From assembly GCA_947169115.1 (NCBI GenBank), contig CAMVOK010000001.1, forward strand, positions 62,001 to 126,000: 64,000 nt of DNA. The letters are read 5' to 3'. Shown here piece after piece: positions 18,104 through 26,709 of this stretch. The notes beneath the pieces are model-generated. The model saw only the letters and a program-made list of their open reading frames with translations, was not told the DNA's origin and did no database searches. The DNA comes from an uncultured Prevotellaceae bacterium (lineage in GTDB: Bacteria > Bacteroidota > Bacteroidia > Bacteroidales > Bacteroidaceae). Both the position numbers and the translations under genes were made by a program. The stretch's first letter is position 1. Each line of letters starts with the position of its first letter.

Positions 18104-18528
18104 GGAAAACGGGATTTTTACATAAGGGTAAATGGTCGATTCCCTTTCCATGGCCTTGTATAAATGTCTCCAAATGTTTAAAAATATCGATGGAATCGGA
18201 CTTTTTAAATTTATTCTCCAATCTTTTGACAAGAAATTGTGCTTCTTCACTCCCACAAGGTAGGTACTGAGTTATTAGCAACCTGTTTTTTTTATAACTC
18301 CAAATAAATAAGTCCCCTAACCGCAATTTTATGGATAAAAAGTTCTTGATGTAGTTTTTTTTTATTAATTTTGCATGATTCTTTGGTTTGCCATAGGCTT
18401 GTTACTTTATGGGCGTTTAGCGTGGTGTAAGTGAAAAACTTTTCTCCTTTTCACCGCATTCATTTGATAACTACGTAGTTATGTAGTGTTCAAAGCCCCA
18501 AGATTTTGCGGAAAATTAGAATAAAACT
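18104..18528 (+). other. Spacer and long leader region before the polysaccharide locus
   Basis: No convincing gene. A minus-strand ORF (18051-18326) overlaps the metF promoter at its 3' end and was not accepted. On the plus strand a possible promoter, CTTG at 18345-18348 with TAATTTTG at 18366-18373, would give a leader of about 150 bases before the ATG at 18529. The leader includes the 14-base palindrome TAACTACGTAGTTA at 18468-18481. No NusG-like (UpxY) antiterminator gene, usual in Bacteroides capsule loci, is present. Confidence 0.5.
18345..18373 (+). promoter_or_regulatory. Possible promoter of the polysaccharide locus
   Basis: CTTG at 18345-18348 and TAATTTTG at 18366-18373 are separated by 17 bases, slightly shorter than the usual 19-21. 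The only other support is position ahead of a long unidirectional gene run. Confidence 0.4.
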
Positions 18529-20340
18529 ATGCAGGCAATAATATTGGCAGCTGGCATGGGTCGTCGATTGGGCGAATACACGGAGAACAATACGAAGTGT
18601 ATGCTTCCCGTAAATGGAGTTAGGCTTATTGATCGTATGTTGACCCAGTTGTTGACGTTGGACATCAGGCGTGTCGTGCTGGTGATTGGATACAAAGGTG
18701 AAAATCTGAAGTCGTATGTGCTGGAGATGTATGCCGACAAACTGAATTTTGAATTTGTAGAGAATCCCATTTACGATAAGACCAACAACATCTATTCGTT
18801 GGCTCTGGCTAAGCGGCATCTGCAGGAGGACGACACGCTGCTCATTGAGAGTGACCTGATATTCGAGGATGGGTTGTTGCGCATGTTGGTGGATAACCCC
18901 AGTCCCAATTTGGCTCTTGTGGCGAAGTATGAGAGTTGGATGGACGGTACGATGGTACGTATCAATGAAGATAACGAGATTGTAAACTTTGTGCCGAAGG
19001 CTGCGTTTAAGTTTGCTGATGTAGATGGCTACTACAAGACGGTGAATGTCTATAAATTCTCGAAAGACTTTTCCACCACAAAGTACGTTCCTTTCCTGGA
19101 AGCCTACACCAAGGCTGTGGGTAACAGCGAGTATTACGAGAATGTGTTGCGTATTCTTTCTTTCCTCAACACGCATGATTTGAAAGCACTCCCCTTGAAC
19201 GGAGAAAAATGGTACGAGATTGACGATAAACAAGATTTGGATATTGCTGAGGCTCTGTTTGCCGACGAGGCTCATGTTCTGCAAAAATATTTTGGACGTT
19301 ATGGCGGTTTCTGGCGTTTCCCCCAGATGCTGGACTATTGCTATCTGGTGAATCCCTTCTTCCCCACAAGCAAGTTGCTCGATGAAATGACGGCAAATTT
19401 CCGTACGTTGCTTACCGGATATCCTTCGGGTATGGGGGTGAACACCTTGTTGGCCAGCAAGTGCTGGGGGGTGAAGGAGAAATACATTGTGCCTGGCAAT
19501 GGGGCAGCCGAACTGATAAAGGTGCTGATGGAATCGTTGACGGGAAAACTTGGCGTGGTAAGGCCCACGTTTGAGGAATATCCTAATCGTCTGCCGGCAG
19601 ACAGGGTGGAAACCTATATTTCGGCAAACAAGGATTTTCGTTATGATGCCGATGACCTGATGGGCTACTTCGGAACCCATCCGGTAAGTACTATATTGCT
19701 GATAAATCCCGATAATCCTACAGGAAATTTCATTCCAGTAGAGAATGTGAAACGGTTGGCGGCATGGAGTGAGGAACGTGGCATACAGTTGATTGTCGAT
19801 GAGAGTTTTGTTGACTTTAGCGAAAACTGGGAGACCAGCAGTTTGTTAAGCGATAGTGTGCTCGAAGCCTATCCTCACATGGTGGTGATGAAGAGCATAT
19901 CCAAGAGCTACGGTGTACCAGGCCTTCGTCTGGGAATTTTGGCGTCGGCCAATGAAGGACTTATCGCAGATATCAAAAAGCGGGTGAGCATCTGGAACAT
20001 CAACTCCTTTGCCGAGTACTTCATGCAGATATTCTCGAAGTACGAGAGCGACTACAAACGAGCCTGTGAAAAATTCCTTGCAGAAAGAACACGTTTCGTG
20101 GCAGAACTGGAAAAGATACCTTTCCTGCACGTTATGCCCACCCAAGCCAACTTCGTATTCTGCGAGGTGAAACCTCCCTTTACGGCATCCGGTATCGTTA
20201 TGGCCATGCTCAAGGATTATCGCATACTGATGAGCAATTGCCGTGCCAAGAAGGGACTTACGGGCGACCGATATATGCGCATTGCCGTGAGGGGAAAGAG
20301 AGATAACGATAAGTTGGTGGATGCCTTGAAAAGTTTATAA
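18529..20340 (+). CDS. Cytidylyltransferase - PLP aminotransferase/decarboxylase fusion
   Basis: This 603-residue protein is a two-domain fusion. Residues 1-245 form a LicC-like nucleotidyltransferase: 'ILAAGMGRRLGEYTENNTKC' at the start with 'KCMLPVNG', 'NPIYDKTNNIYSLA', and 'ESDLIFEDG' providing the metal aspartate. Residues 260-603 form a fold-type I PLP enzyme close to histidinol-phosphate aminotransferase and CobD threonine-phosphate decarboxylase: 'GNGAAELI', 'NPDNPTGNFIP', 'DESFVDF' and 'SISKSYGVPGLRLG', with Lys459 as the likely Schiff-base lysine. An attractive inference is that the PLP domain makes an amino-alcohol phosphate (for example phosphoethanolamine from phosphoserine) and the other domain activates it as a CDP derivative for the LicD transferases. 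It opens the locus and overlaps the next gene by one base. Confidence 0.85.
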   Translation: MQAIILAAGMGRRLGEYTENNTKCMLPVNGVRLIDRMLTQLLTLDIRRVVLVIGYKGENLKSYVLEMYADKLNFEFVENPIYDKTNNIYSLALAKRHLQEDDTLLIESDLIFEDGLLRMLVDNPSPNLALVAKYESWMDGTMVRINEDNEIVNFVPKAAFKFADVDGYYKTVNVYKFSKDFSTTKYVPFLEAYTKAVGNSEYYENVLRILSFLNTHDLKALPLNGEKWYEIDDKQDLDIAEALFADEAHVLQKYFGRYGGFWRFPQMLDYCYLVNPFFPTSKLLDEMTANFRTLLTGYPSGMGVNTLLASKCWGVKEKYIVPGNGAAELIKVLMESLTGKLGVVRPTFEEYPNRLPADRVETYISANKDFRYDADDLMGYFGTHPVSTILLINPDNPTGNFIPVENVKRLAAWSEERGIQLIVDESFVDFSENWETSSLLSDSVLEAYPHMVVMKSISKSYGVPGLRLGILASANEGLIADIKKRVSIWNINSFAEYFMQIFSKYESDYKRACEKFLAERTRFVAELEKIPFLHVMPTQANFVFCEVKPPFTASGIVMAMLKDYRILMSNCRAKKGLTGDRYMRIAVRGKRDNDKLVDALKSL

Positions 20341-21293
20341 TGACAATGAAGTTTTTGGATTTTGATAAAGTGAGGAGTTTGGGTATTACGGCCTCGGAGA
20401 TGTATGCCTGGACGGAAGAGGTTTGGAAAAAGCAGGATGCATTTATCTACCCAACCAAACAGCATATATGGGATGGCGACAGTTCGAGATACATTGTGAT
20501 GCCCGCTATCTATCCAGAAGGAGATGTGGCCGGTGTGAAATTTATATGCCGTAATGTGGATGATATAAACGGATTACCCAAACGTAATTCCAACATAATG
20601 CTTCAACGGATATCCCAGCATGGGCTGCTGGGAGTTCTGGATAGTACCTATCTGACAAATCTGAGGACAGGGGCCTGTGCCTATTATAATGCCACCAAGT
20701 TTGCCAAGTCGAATCCTGAAAGTATAGCGGTTTATGGTCTTGGACTGGCGGCGAGGGCTTTCATGTTCTTCTGGACGGCATTGTATCCTGGGAAAATAAG
20801 GATGAAGATTATGCGCTATAAGGACCAGGCTGACTTGTTTGTGGAGAAGTATAAAGGCTGTGAGAAGATAGAGTTCCAGATTTGTGATACGATGGAAGAA
20901 CTCTTTGACTCGGATATCATTGTATCGTGTGTCAGCTTTGCCAGGAAGGAAATCTGCCCCGAATCTGTTTATCGCAAAGGTTGTACGATTGTGCCGGTGC
21001 ACACAAGTGGTTTCCAAAATTGTGATTTGACCTTTGACAAGATTGCCGTTGACGACATAGGACATGTGGAGAAGTATCGCTATTACGAGCAGTTCAAATC
21101 TAGAATGATACGGATAACAGAAGCGGCAAACGGGAAAGAACCATTCAGAGAAGACGACCAGCAGCGCATTGTAATTTACAATGGCGGATTGGCGATATTT
21201 GACTTGTATTTTGCCATGAAGACACTGGAGAAAGCCGGTGACGATTGTATTGACCTGCCCATGTCGTACCCCGAGGATAGATTTTGGATGTAA
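20340..21293 (+). CDS. Ornithine cyclodeaminase / mu-crystallin family enzyme
   Basis: The 317-residue protein has the family layout: an N-terminal part with 'YPTKQHIW' and 'RNSNIMLQ', 'DSTYLTNLRTGACAY' near residue 100, and a Rossmann NAD-binding segment 'AVYGLGLAARAFMFF' near residue 128, then 'SDIIVSCVSF'. Relatives include ornithine cyclodeaminase, alanine or ketimine reductases, and SbnB, which oxidatively releases diaminopropionate. Such enzymes are unusual in polysaccharide loci. Placement directly after the PLP fusion suggests it makes or modifies an amino-acid-derived precursor. The substrate cannot be read from sequence. The ATG at 20340 overlaps the previous stop (TAATG); an ATG at 20346 is also possible. 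Confidence 0.75.
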   Translation: MTMKFLDFDKVRSLGITASEMYAWTEEVWKKQDAFIYPTKQHIWDGDSSRYIVMPAIYPEGDVAGVKFICRNVDDINGLPKRNSNIMLQRISQHGLLGVLDSTYLTNLRTGACAYYNATKFAKSNPESIAVYGLGLAARAFMFFWTALYPGKIRMKIMRYKDQADLFVEKYKGCEKIEFQICDTMEELFDSDIIVSCVSFARKEICPESVYRKGCTIVPVHTSGFQNCDLTFDKIAVDDIGHVEKYRYYEQFKSRMIRITEAANGKEPFREDDQQRIVIYNGGLAIFDLYFAMKTLEKAGDDCIDLPMSYPEDRFWM

Positions 21294-21294
21294 G

Positions 21295-22098
21295 ATGAGG
21301 AAGATTATTCTTTCTGCCGATGACTTTGGTCGTAGCCATGAACGTAATCTGGCCATTGACTATTCATTTAAGCATGGGTTGATAAAATCTGCCGCGTTGT
21401 TGGTGAATGCAAAATATACGTTGGAGGCAGTGGAAATGGCGAAGAAAGGCGGATATGTAGAGCATTTGCATTGCCATTTCAACATAGCATCGGGTGAGAA
21501 ATTCACAGGATGTTCCAAACCTTTGAGCGAGGATGTCAAAAAATGTGCCGCATGGTGCCGGAATGGAGATTTCCGGGCATATAAAGACTGGGATTTCAGC
21601 AATACGAGGTCGTTGTTATATGCGGGAGTCATGTTTAGGGAACTGGAGGCACAATATCTTCGTTTCATGGAACTGACGGAAAACAAGGGAAATACACACC
21701 ATGTGGACTTTCATTTGTGGGACAATCTGCGCTGGCCGGTTTCCTTTGCCTTAGGTCGGCTTTACCGTAAATATGACATCCGTACGGTGCGTGAGATAAG
21801 TGCTCATCATTTGCGCCTGAGGAAGAAAGTACGATTGGAGAATTGGGTGGCACACTTGTTGGCCTATCACAAAGGTACAAAATCGTACCAGAGTGACAGG
21901 GTAAACTATTATGTGAACCGGCCAGAGAGAATGGCTGATGACCTGATGGAATTGTATGTACACCCCGACTATATAGACGGGGTGTTGATGGATAATACCG
22001 TTCCCGTGATAGGTAAGAAAAAATATCCGCTTGAGGAACACATACGTATGATACAAGAGATTTGTCCATGTGAGTTTATATCGTGGGAAGAGATTTGA
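21295..22098 (+). CDS. ChbG/YdjC-family sugar deacetylase
   Basis: From the ATG at 21295, one base after the previous stop, the 267-residue protein begins with 'ILSADDFGRSHERNLAI', the metal-binding ADDFG signature of the YdjC/ChbG family. It then shows 'EHLHCHFNIASG' and 'HHVDFHLWDN', the histidine clusters that complete the metal site. ChbG removes an N-acetyl group from chitin oligosaccharides. A polysaccharide-locus member probably deacetylates an N-acetylated intermediate or glycolipid. An extended in-frame start at 21238 lies inside the preceding gene and is rejected. Confidence 0.8.
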   Translation: MRKIILSADDFGRSHERNLAIDYSFKHGLIKSAALLVNAKYTLEAVEMAKKGGYVEHLHCHFNIASGEKFTGCSKPLSEDVKKCAAWCRNGDFRAYKDWDFSNTRSLLYAGVMFRELEAQYLRFMELTENKGNTHHVDFHLWDNLRWPVSFALGRLYRKYDIRTVREISAHHLRLRKKVRLENWVAHLLAYHKGTKSYQSDRVNYYVNRPERMADDLMELYVHPDYIDGVLMDNTVPVIGKKKYPLEEHIRMIQEICPCEFISWEEI

Positions 22099-22112
22099 GA
22101 AAAGAGATTAAC

Positions 22113-22922
22113 ATGAAAACAATAACCACAGAAGACATTAAAGCCATTGGTTTGGAGATTCTGCAAGATGTGCATGAATTCTGTGTAAAAAATAATATCC
22201 GTTACTCGTTGTCCAGTGGCACCTTGTTGGGGGCTATTCGCCATAAAGGCTTTATTCCTTGGGATGACGATGTGGATATTCTGATGCCTCGACCTGACTA
22301 CGAACGTTTTTGCCAGTTATATACCTCGTCAAAAGGCTATCGGCTGTTTTGTGCACAGCACGATGTCTATTGGTCAGCCTTTGCTCGAGTTTGTGAGGTA
22401 GAGAAAACCTTAGTCATTAGTCCTGGAATGATGGGGCCTAAACCGATGGGTGTTTGGCTGGATATCTTCCCGATAGATGGGGCGGAAGCTGATGATGAGG
22501 CTTTTGATGCTCATGCCAAGGAGGCCAGAATGATGTATCTGGATTTGGTTGACCGGCGCAAATTGCAAAAGAAGTGGTATTATGGGAGTGTCCGCTCCAA
22601 ACTGAACTATGTGAAGCAGGTCCTTCTCGGACGAAACCACATTCAGCGTGCAACAAAGGAGTTCATAGCCTGCTGCACACGTATTGGCTATGGGGAGACA
22701 TCCTATGTGACGAATCTGGCAGGTTGTGCAAACCTTATGCCTCGTCGTCATCAGCTTGCAGCGTTTGAAGAATATGAAATGGTGGAGTTTGAGGGACGTA
22801 AGTTCTATGCTATAAAGGGTTATGACCATTATCTGCATAATGTTTATGGTGACTACATGCAATTGCCCCCCGAGGAGAAACGGAAGATGGCACACCGGGC
22901 ACACAAGTACTATTGGAAGTAA
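22113..22922 (+). CDS. LicD-family phosphotransferase (copy 1)
   Basis: The ATG at 22113 gives a 269-residue protein. The LicD/fukutin signature is clear: 'YSLSSGTLLGAIRHKGFIPW' then 'DDDVDILMPR' (about residues 29-60), with the DxD acting as metal ligand. LicD moves phosphocholine from CDP-choline to a glycan. The related eukaryotic proteins FKTN and FKRP move ribitol phosphate from CDP-ribitol, so the headgroup must be inferred from context. The C-terminal end 'YGDYMQLPPEEKRKMAH' is shared with copies 2 and 3 of the locus. It is more similar to copy 2 (30973-31806) than to copy 3. Confidence 0.9.
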   Translation: MKTITTEDIKAIGLEILQDVHEFCVKNNIRYSLSSGTLLGAIRHKGFIPWDDDVDILMPRPDYERFCQLYTSSKGYRLFCAQHDVYWSAFARVCEVEKTLVISPGMMGPKPMGVWLDIFPIDGAEADDEAFDAHAKEARMMYLDLVDRRKLQKKWYYGSVRSKLNYVKQVLLGRNHIQRATKEFIACCTRIGYGETSYVTNLAGCANLMPRRHQLAAFEEYEMVEFEGRKFYAIKGYDHYLHNVYGDYMQLPPEEKRKMAHRAHKYYWK

Positions 22923-22950
22923 TTGAGGGGGCGAAGAAATCATAGCGTAC

Positions 22951-24417
22951 ATGGGATCCGTTAAGCAACAAACATTGTCAGGTGTAAAGTGGACGGCCAT
23001 CGAGAAGTTCTCGGTGCAGGGAATCCACTTCTTGCTTGGCATCCTGATGGCTCGTCTCCTGACGCCAGCCGATTTTGGTGCAGTGGCCATGTTAGGCGTT
23101 TTCATAGCCCTGTCGAATACATTCATCTCCAGTGGATTTGGCAATGCCCTTATTCGTAAGTTGGACAGGACGGATGTGGATTATTCCACGGTGTTCTATT
23201 TTAACCTGGTTATTTCCCTGGTGTGCGTGGGCATTCTGCTCTTGGTGGCTCCGAGTGTGGCTCGATTCTACAACATGTCCATTCTCTGCCCCATACTGAG
23301 GGTGCAGTGTTTTACGTTGATACTGCACGCCCTGTGCATCATACAGACTACTCGCCTTACCATTAAGCTTGATTTTCGTGGCATAGCCATGAGAAGTTTC
23401 TTCTCAGCCATTATTTCGGGTGTGGCAGGTGTGGTGATGGCTTACGTAGGTCTGGGAGTGTGGGCCTTGGTGTATCAGGCCATTCTGGCCAATGTCATCA
23501 ATGTTATTTTTCTGTGGACATACACGAAATGGCATCCCATCTTGGCCTTCTCTTGGAAGTCTTTCAAGGAGATGTTTGGCTTTGGGAGCAGACTGCTCGG
23601 GGCTGGTCTTATTGACACTATTTACAGGAACCTGAGTCCATTGGTGATTGGAAAATGCTTCTCTCCTCAGGAGTTGGGTTATTACAACCGAGGTACACAT
23701 TTTGCCCGTTTCCCGAGCACGAATATCTATAGTGTGTTGCAAAAGGTTTCCTACCCTGTTATGGCCAGAATACAGAATGATAATGCTCACCTTATTGCCG
23801 TTTATCATAAGTATATCCGCGTTACCTGTATGGTTATCTTCTTTGCGTGTACTTTGTTGGCGGCAGTAAGTAAACCCCTTATCCTGTTGGTGCTGACTGA
23901 GAAGTGGGCGGTATCCATAATTTACCTTCAGGTGTATTGCTTTGCGGCCATGTTTTCTCATATTAGTGTAATCAATTTGAGTCTATTGAAGGTAAAGGGT
24001 CGCTCTGGTCTGGTGCTTCGTTTGGAAATAATCAAGAAGGCGTTGGCCGCGATTATTCTTTTCTCTGCTATCCCCTTTGGCGTATTGGGGATATGTGTTT
24101 CCAAGGTGATTTATGCTCAGATAGCATTAATTATTAACACGTATTATACGGGAAAGTTCTTTGGACTGGGCTATATAGAACAAATCCGTGACTTTGCTGG
24201 TTTCTTTGTTTATTCTGTTCTGGCTTGTCTGCCCGCATTCTTTGTTGCACAGTCTGAGATTTCAAGTTATTGGTCTTTATTCTTCGGACTGGTTACAGCT
24301 CCAATGATATATTGGTTGTTTTTGCGGAAGAACGAACTAATGAGGGAAATGCTAAGCCTGATAGGCAATAAGTTGCCGTTCCATAGGAAAAACAGGAGGA
24401 AAGTAGATGAGTGTTAA
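22951..24417 (+). CDS. Lipid-linked polysaccharide flippase (Wzx/WzxC-type, MOP superfamily)
   Basis: This 488-residue polytopic protein has about 12-14 hydrophobic segments. Its start 'SGVKWTAIEKFSVQGIHFLLGILMARLL' (with 'TPADFGAVAML' following) is typical of the polysaccharide-transporter family. Flippases of this family carry undecaprenyl-linked repeat units across the inner membrane. It is the only flippase in the locus. The end overlaps the next gene by 11 bases. Confidence 0.9.
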   Translation: MGSVKQQTLSGVKWTAIEKFSVQGIHFLLGILMARLLTPADFGAVAMLGVFIALSNTFISSGFGNALIRKLDRTDVDYSTVFYFNLVISLVCVGILLLVAPSVARFYNMSILCPILRVQCFTLILHALCIIQTTRLTIKLDFRGIAMRSFFSAIISGVAGVVMAYVGLGVWALVYQAILANVINVIFLWTYTKWHPILAFSWKSFKEMFGFGSRLLGAGLIDTIYRNLSPLVIGKCFSPQELGYYNRGTHFARFPSTNIYSVLQKVSYPVMARIQNDNAHLIAVYHKYIRVTCMVIFFACTLLAAVSKPLILLVLTEKWAVSIIYLQVYCFAAMFSHISVINLSLLKVKGRSGLVLRLEIIKKALAAIILFSAIPFGVLGICVSKVIYAQIALIINTYYTGKFFGLGYIEQIRDFAGFFVYSVLACLPAFFVAQSEISSYWSLFFGLVTAPMIYWLFLRKNELMREMLSLIGNKLPFHRKNRRKVDEC

Positions 24418-25672
24418 AAAGAGACTAAAGAATTTTTTTGCACCCATCATCCAACTATGGAAGGTGCGTTTGGTTCATAGACGATATGAGCATACGTTGT
24501 TGCGTTTGAGACGAGAATATGGGAAGCGCAAGTTACGGGTTGGCTTTCTGGTTTCTGAAGAGGCCAAATGGAAGGGGCAGTCGGTGTACGACTTGATGCA
24601 AAGCAGTGATAAATTCGTTCCAATCATACTGGTTTATCCTACAAAGGCGGAAATGAAGAAGTCTATCGCTGTACAGAAGCAGTCGGTGGATGCTATGATG
24701 GAGTTCTTTCGCTGTCATGAGATGGAGGTGGAAAATATTTGGGACTATGAAAAGCAACGGCACGTTCCCTTGGAGCAGATAGACGTGGATATCCTGTTCT
24801 ATCAGCAGACATGGGACTTGCCACCAGCTCCGTCGCCGGCCAAGGTGGCTTCAAGAGCACTCACCTTTTATTTCCCTTATTATCTGGTAAACTATTATAT
24901 TCCGAAGATAGAAACTCAGATGCGGCTACAACACTATGTGTATCGTTATATTGTGTTTAGTCAGCAGCAGGTGGATTTGTATGAACGAACAACGGAGAAA
25001 AGTCATTATGCAGGGAGGTTTGTGGGACTGGGACACCCGATAGCAGACCTGTTCCAGACGCAGACGAGGCAAAGTAAGCCCTCTTCTAAGAACTATGTGA
25101 TTTACGCTCCGCACTTTTCGTTCCCTGTACCCAATAAAGAAAGAGTATTTGGCGTGTCCACGTTTTTGGATAGTGGACGGGTGATGTTGGAATTTGCCAA
25201 GGCTCATCCTGAGATAAACTGGGTGTTCAAACCTCACCCCCGACTTCGGAGGGAACTTGTGGATAAACGGGTATGGACGAAAGAAGAGGTGGATGCCTAT
25301 TACGCAGAATGGGAAAGTATTGGTGAATCGTGCTATACCTCGGACTATGTGGAACTCTTTATGGAGTCGAAAGCCATGATAACTGATTGTGGGTCGTTTC
25401 TAACTGAATACTCATGCACTGGGAAGCCACTCATACACTTAGTGCCTGGGAAAATGCCTGCCCAGCCAAACCCAGCTCTGGAAAAACTCTATGGTTTGTT
25501 CTATGAGGCTCCTGACAACGAGACTTTACTGAAATGGTTGAATCAAATTGTTATAAAAGGCGAAGACCCACGAAGGGAGGAGCGGCTGAAATGTGCGGAG
25601 GAAGCAGGTCTTAGGAATAGCCATGCGGCACAGAATATTGTAAACTACATTGACCAACTGATGACTGCATGA
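24407..25672 (+). CDS. CDP-glycerol glycerophosphotransferase-like (TagB/TagF) protein
   Basis: The 421-residue protein shows the GT-B-like C-terminal half of the TagB/TagF family: 'YAPHFSFP' near residue 227, 'NWVFKPHPRLRREL' near residue 272, and 'MITDCGSFLTEYSCTGKPL' near residue 324, corresponding to the usual 'TDYSS...E' donor-site segment. Such enzymes transfer glycerol phosphate or ribitol phosphate from a CDP donor. The CDP-donor synthase encoded at 29630 is a plausible supplier. The N-terminal 150 residues are less recognisable. Similar genes occur in Gram-negative capsule loci with teichoic-acid-like polymers. Confidence 0.7.
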   Translation: MSVKKRLKNFFAPIIQLWKVRLVHRRYEHTLLRLRREYGKRKLRVGFLVSEEAKWKGQSVYDLMQSSDKFVPIILVYPTKAEMKKSIAVQKQSVDAMMEFFRCHEMEVENIWDYEKQRHVPLEQIDVDILFYQQTWDLPPAPSPAKVASRALTFYFPYYLVNYYIPKIETQMRLQHYVYRYIVFSQQQVDLYERTTEKSHYAGRFVGLGHPIADLFQTQTRQSKPSSKNYVIYAPHFSFPVPNKERVFGVSTFLDSGRVMLEFAKAHPEINWVFKPHPRLRRELVDKRVWTKEEVDAYYAEWESIGESCYTSDYVELFMESKAMITDCGSFLTEYSCTGKPLIHLVPGKMPAQPNPALEKLYGLFYEAPDNETLLKWLNQIVIKGEDPRREERLKCAEEAGLRNSHAAQNIVNYIDQLMTA

Positions 25673-26697
25673 TAATACTTTTTATCATACTCTTCTGTGT
25701 CGCGGTGTATGGGATAAAGTTTGCTTCGTTCCATAAGGATTACATGACTCCTTCCTCAACCAATGCCATCAAGGGTATATTTGCCGTTCTCATCCTCTAC
25801 AGCCACATGCGAGGCTACCTGACATTGAGCGATGCTTGTACGGGGCATACATATGTGCGCGTTCTTAAATATTTAGGTCAGACTATGACCACGATGTATC
25901 TGTTCTATTCTGGTTATGGTTTGATGGAGTCTGTTAGAACGAAACCAGGTTATGGAAAGAACTTTTTCAGAAAGAGAATACTGAAAATATTGTTGCATTT
26001 TGACATAGCTGTGCTGATGTACATAATTCTACAGTTCTTGCTTGGATGGCAATTCGACGGTATGACGTATCTGGCAAGTCTGGTAGGATGGGAGTCGGTG
26101 GGCAACAGCAACTGGTTCATTTTTGAGATTCTTGCCCTGTATATGTTCTTTTATATTGGATTATGGATTAAGAGAAGTCTGGACATTAGTATGGGAGGGG
26201 GAGTTTTGGCTACAACAATTGTATTATGTATAGTCTTATGGGTATTCCTGTATAAGGTTAAGGGACAGACTTGGTGGATAGATAACATATTTACGTTCCC
26301 ATTGGGTATGGGCTATTCTATGATAAAGGACAAAGTAGAGATGTGGATGAAATGCGATAAGATTTATTATCCTGTTTTTATCTCTATGACTGTAGTTTTA
26401 GTTGTTTGGCGTCATGTGTATGGTGTAGATATGTTAGGGGTGTGTACGTGTCTTTTTGCATTGTGGGCGGTAATGTTGACGATGAAGGTTAAACTTGACA
26501 ATCGGGTACTGCAATGGTTGGGAACTGTGTCTTTCTCCGTCTATATTCTTCAGCGTATTCCAATGATATTATTGACAGCTTTCGGCATAAACAGCAACAT
26601 TGCTTTGTTTGTCTCAATAACAATACCATCAGCCTTCTTATTGGCTTATCTGTACACTGGTTTCCTAAAGAAGGTGGACTCAAAACTGTTTGTATAA
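25669..26697 (+). CDS. Membrane acyltransferase, acyltransferase-3 family
   Basis: This 342-residue protein has about ten hydrophobic segments and an N-terminal 'SSTNAIKGIFAVLILYSHMR' motif, where the histidine corresponds to the catalytic residue of acyltransferase-3 proteins, and 'LFYSGYGLMES'. It probably O-acetylates a sugar of the polymer at the inner membrane. The start shares ATGA with the stop of the preceding gene. Confidence 0.8.
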   Translation: MIILFIILFCVAVYGIKFASFHKDYMTPSSTNAIKGIFAVLILYSHMRGYLTLSDACTGHTYVRVLKYLGQTMTTMYLFYSGYGLMESVRTKPGYGKNFFRKRILKILLHFDIAVLMYIILQFLLGWQFDGMTYLASLVGWESVGNSNWFIFEILALYMFFYIGLWIKRSLDISMGGGVLATTIVLCIVLWVFLYKVKGQTWWIDNIFTFPLGMGYSMIKDKVEMWMKCDKIYYPVFISMTVVLVVWRHVYGVDMLGVCTCLFALWAVMLTMKVKLDNRVLQWLGTVSFSVYILQRIPMILLTAFGINSNIALFVSITIPSAFLLAYLYTGFLKKVDSKLFV

Positions 26698-26709
26698 AAC
26701 AGTCAGGGT

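Noticed and set aside
18051-18326. 91-residue minus-strand ORF between metF and the polysaccharide locus
   Set aside because: Its 3' end overlaps a consensus metF promoter, no family or start signal is recognised, and composition resembles the surrounding A+T-rich spacer. It could be a degraded gene fragment but cannot be supported.
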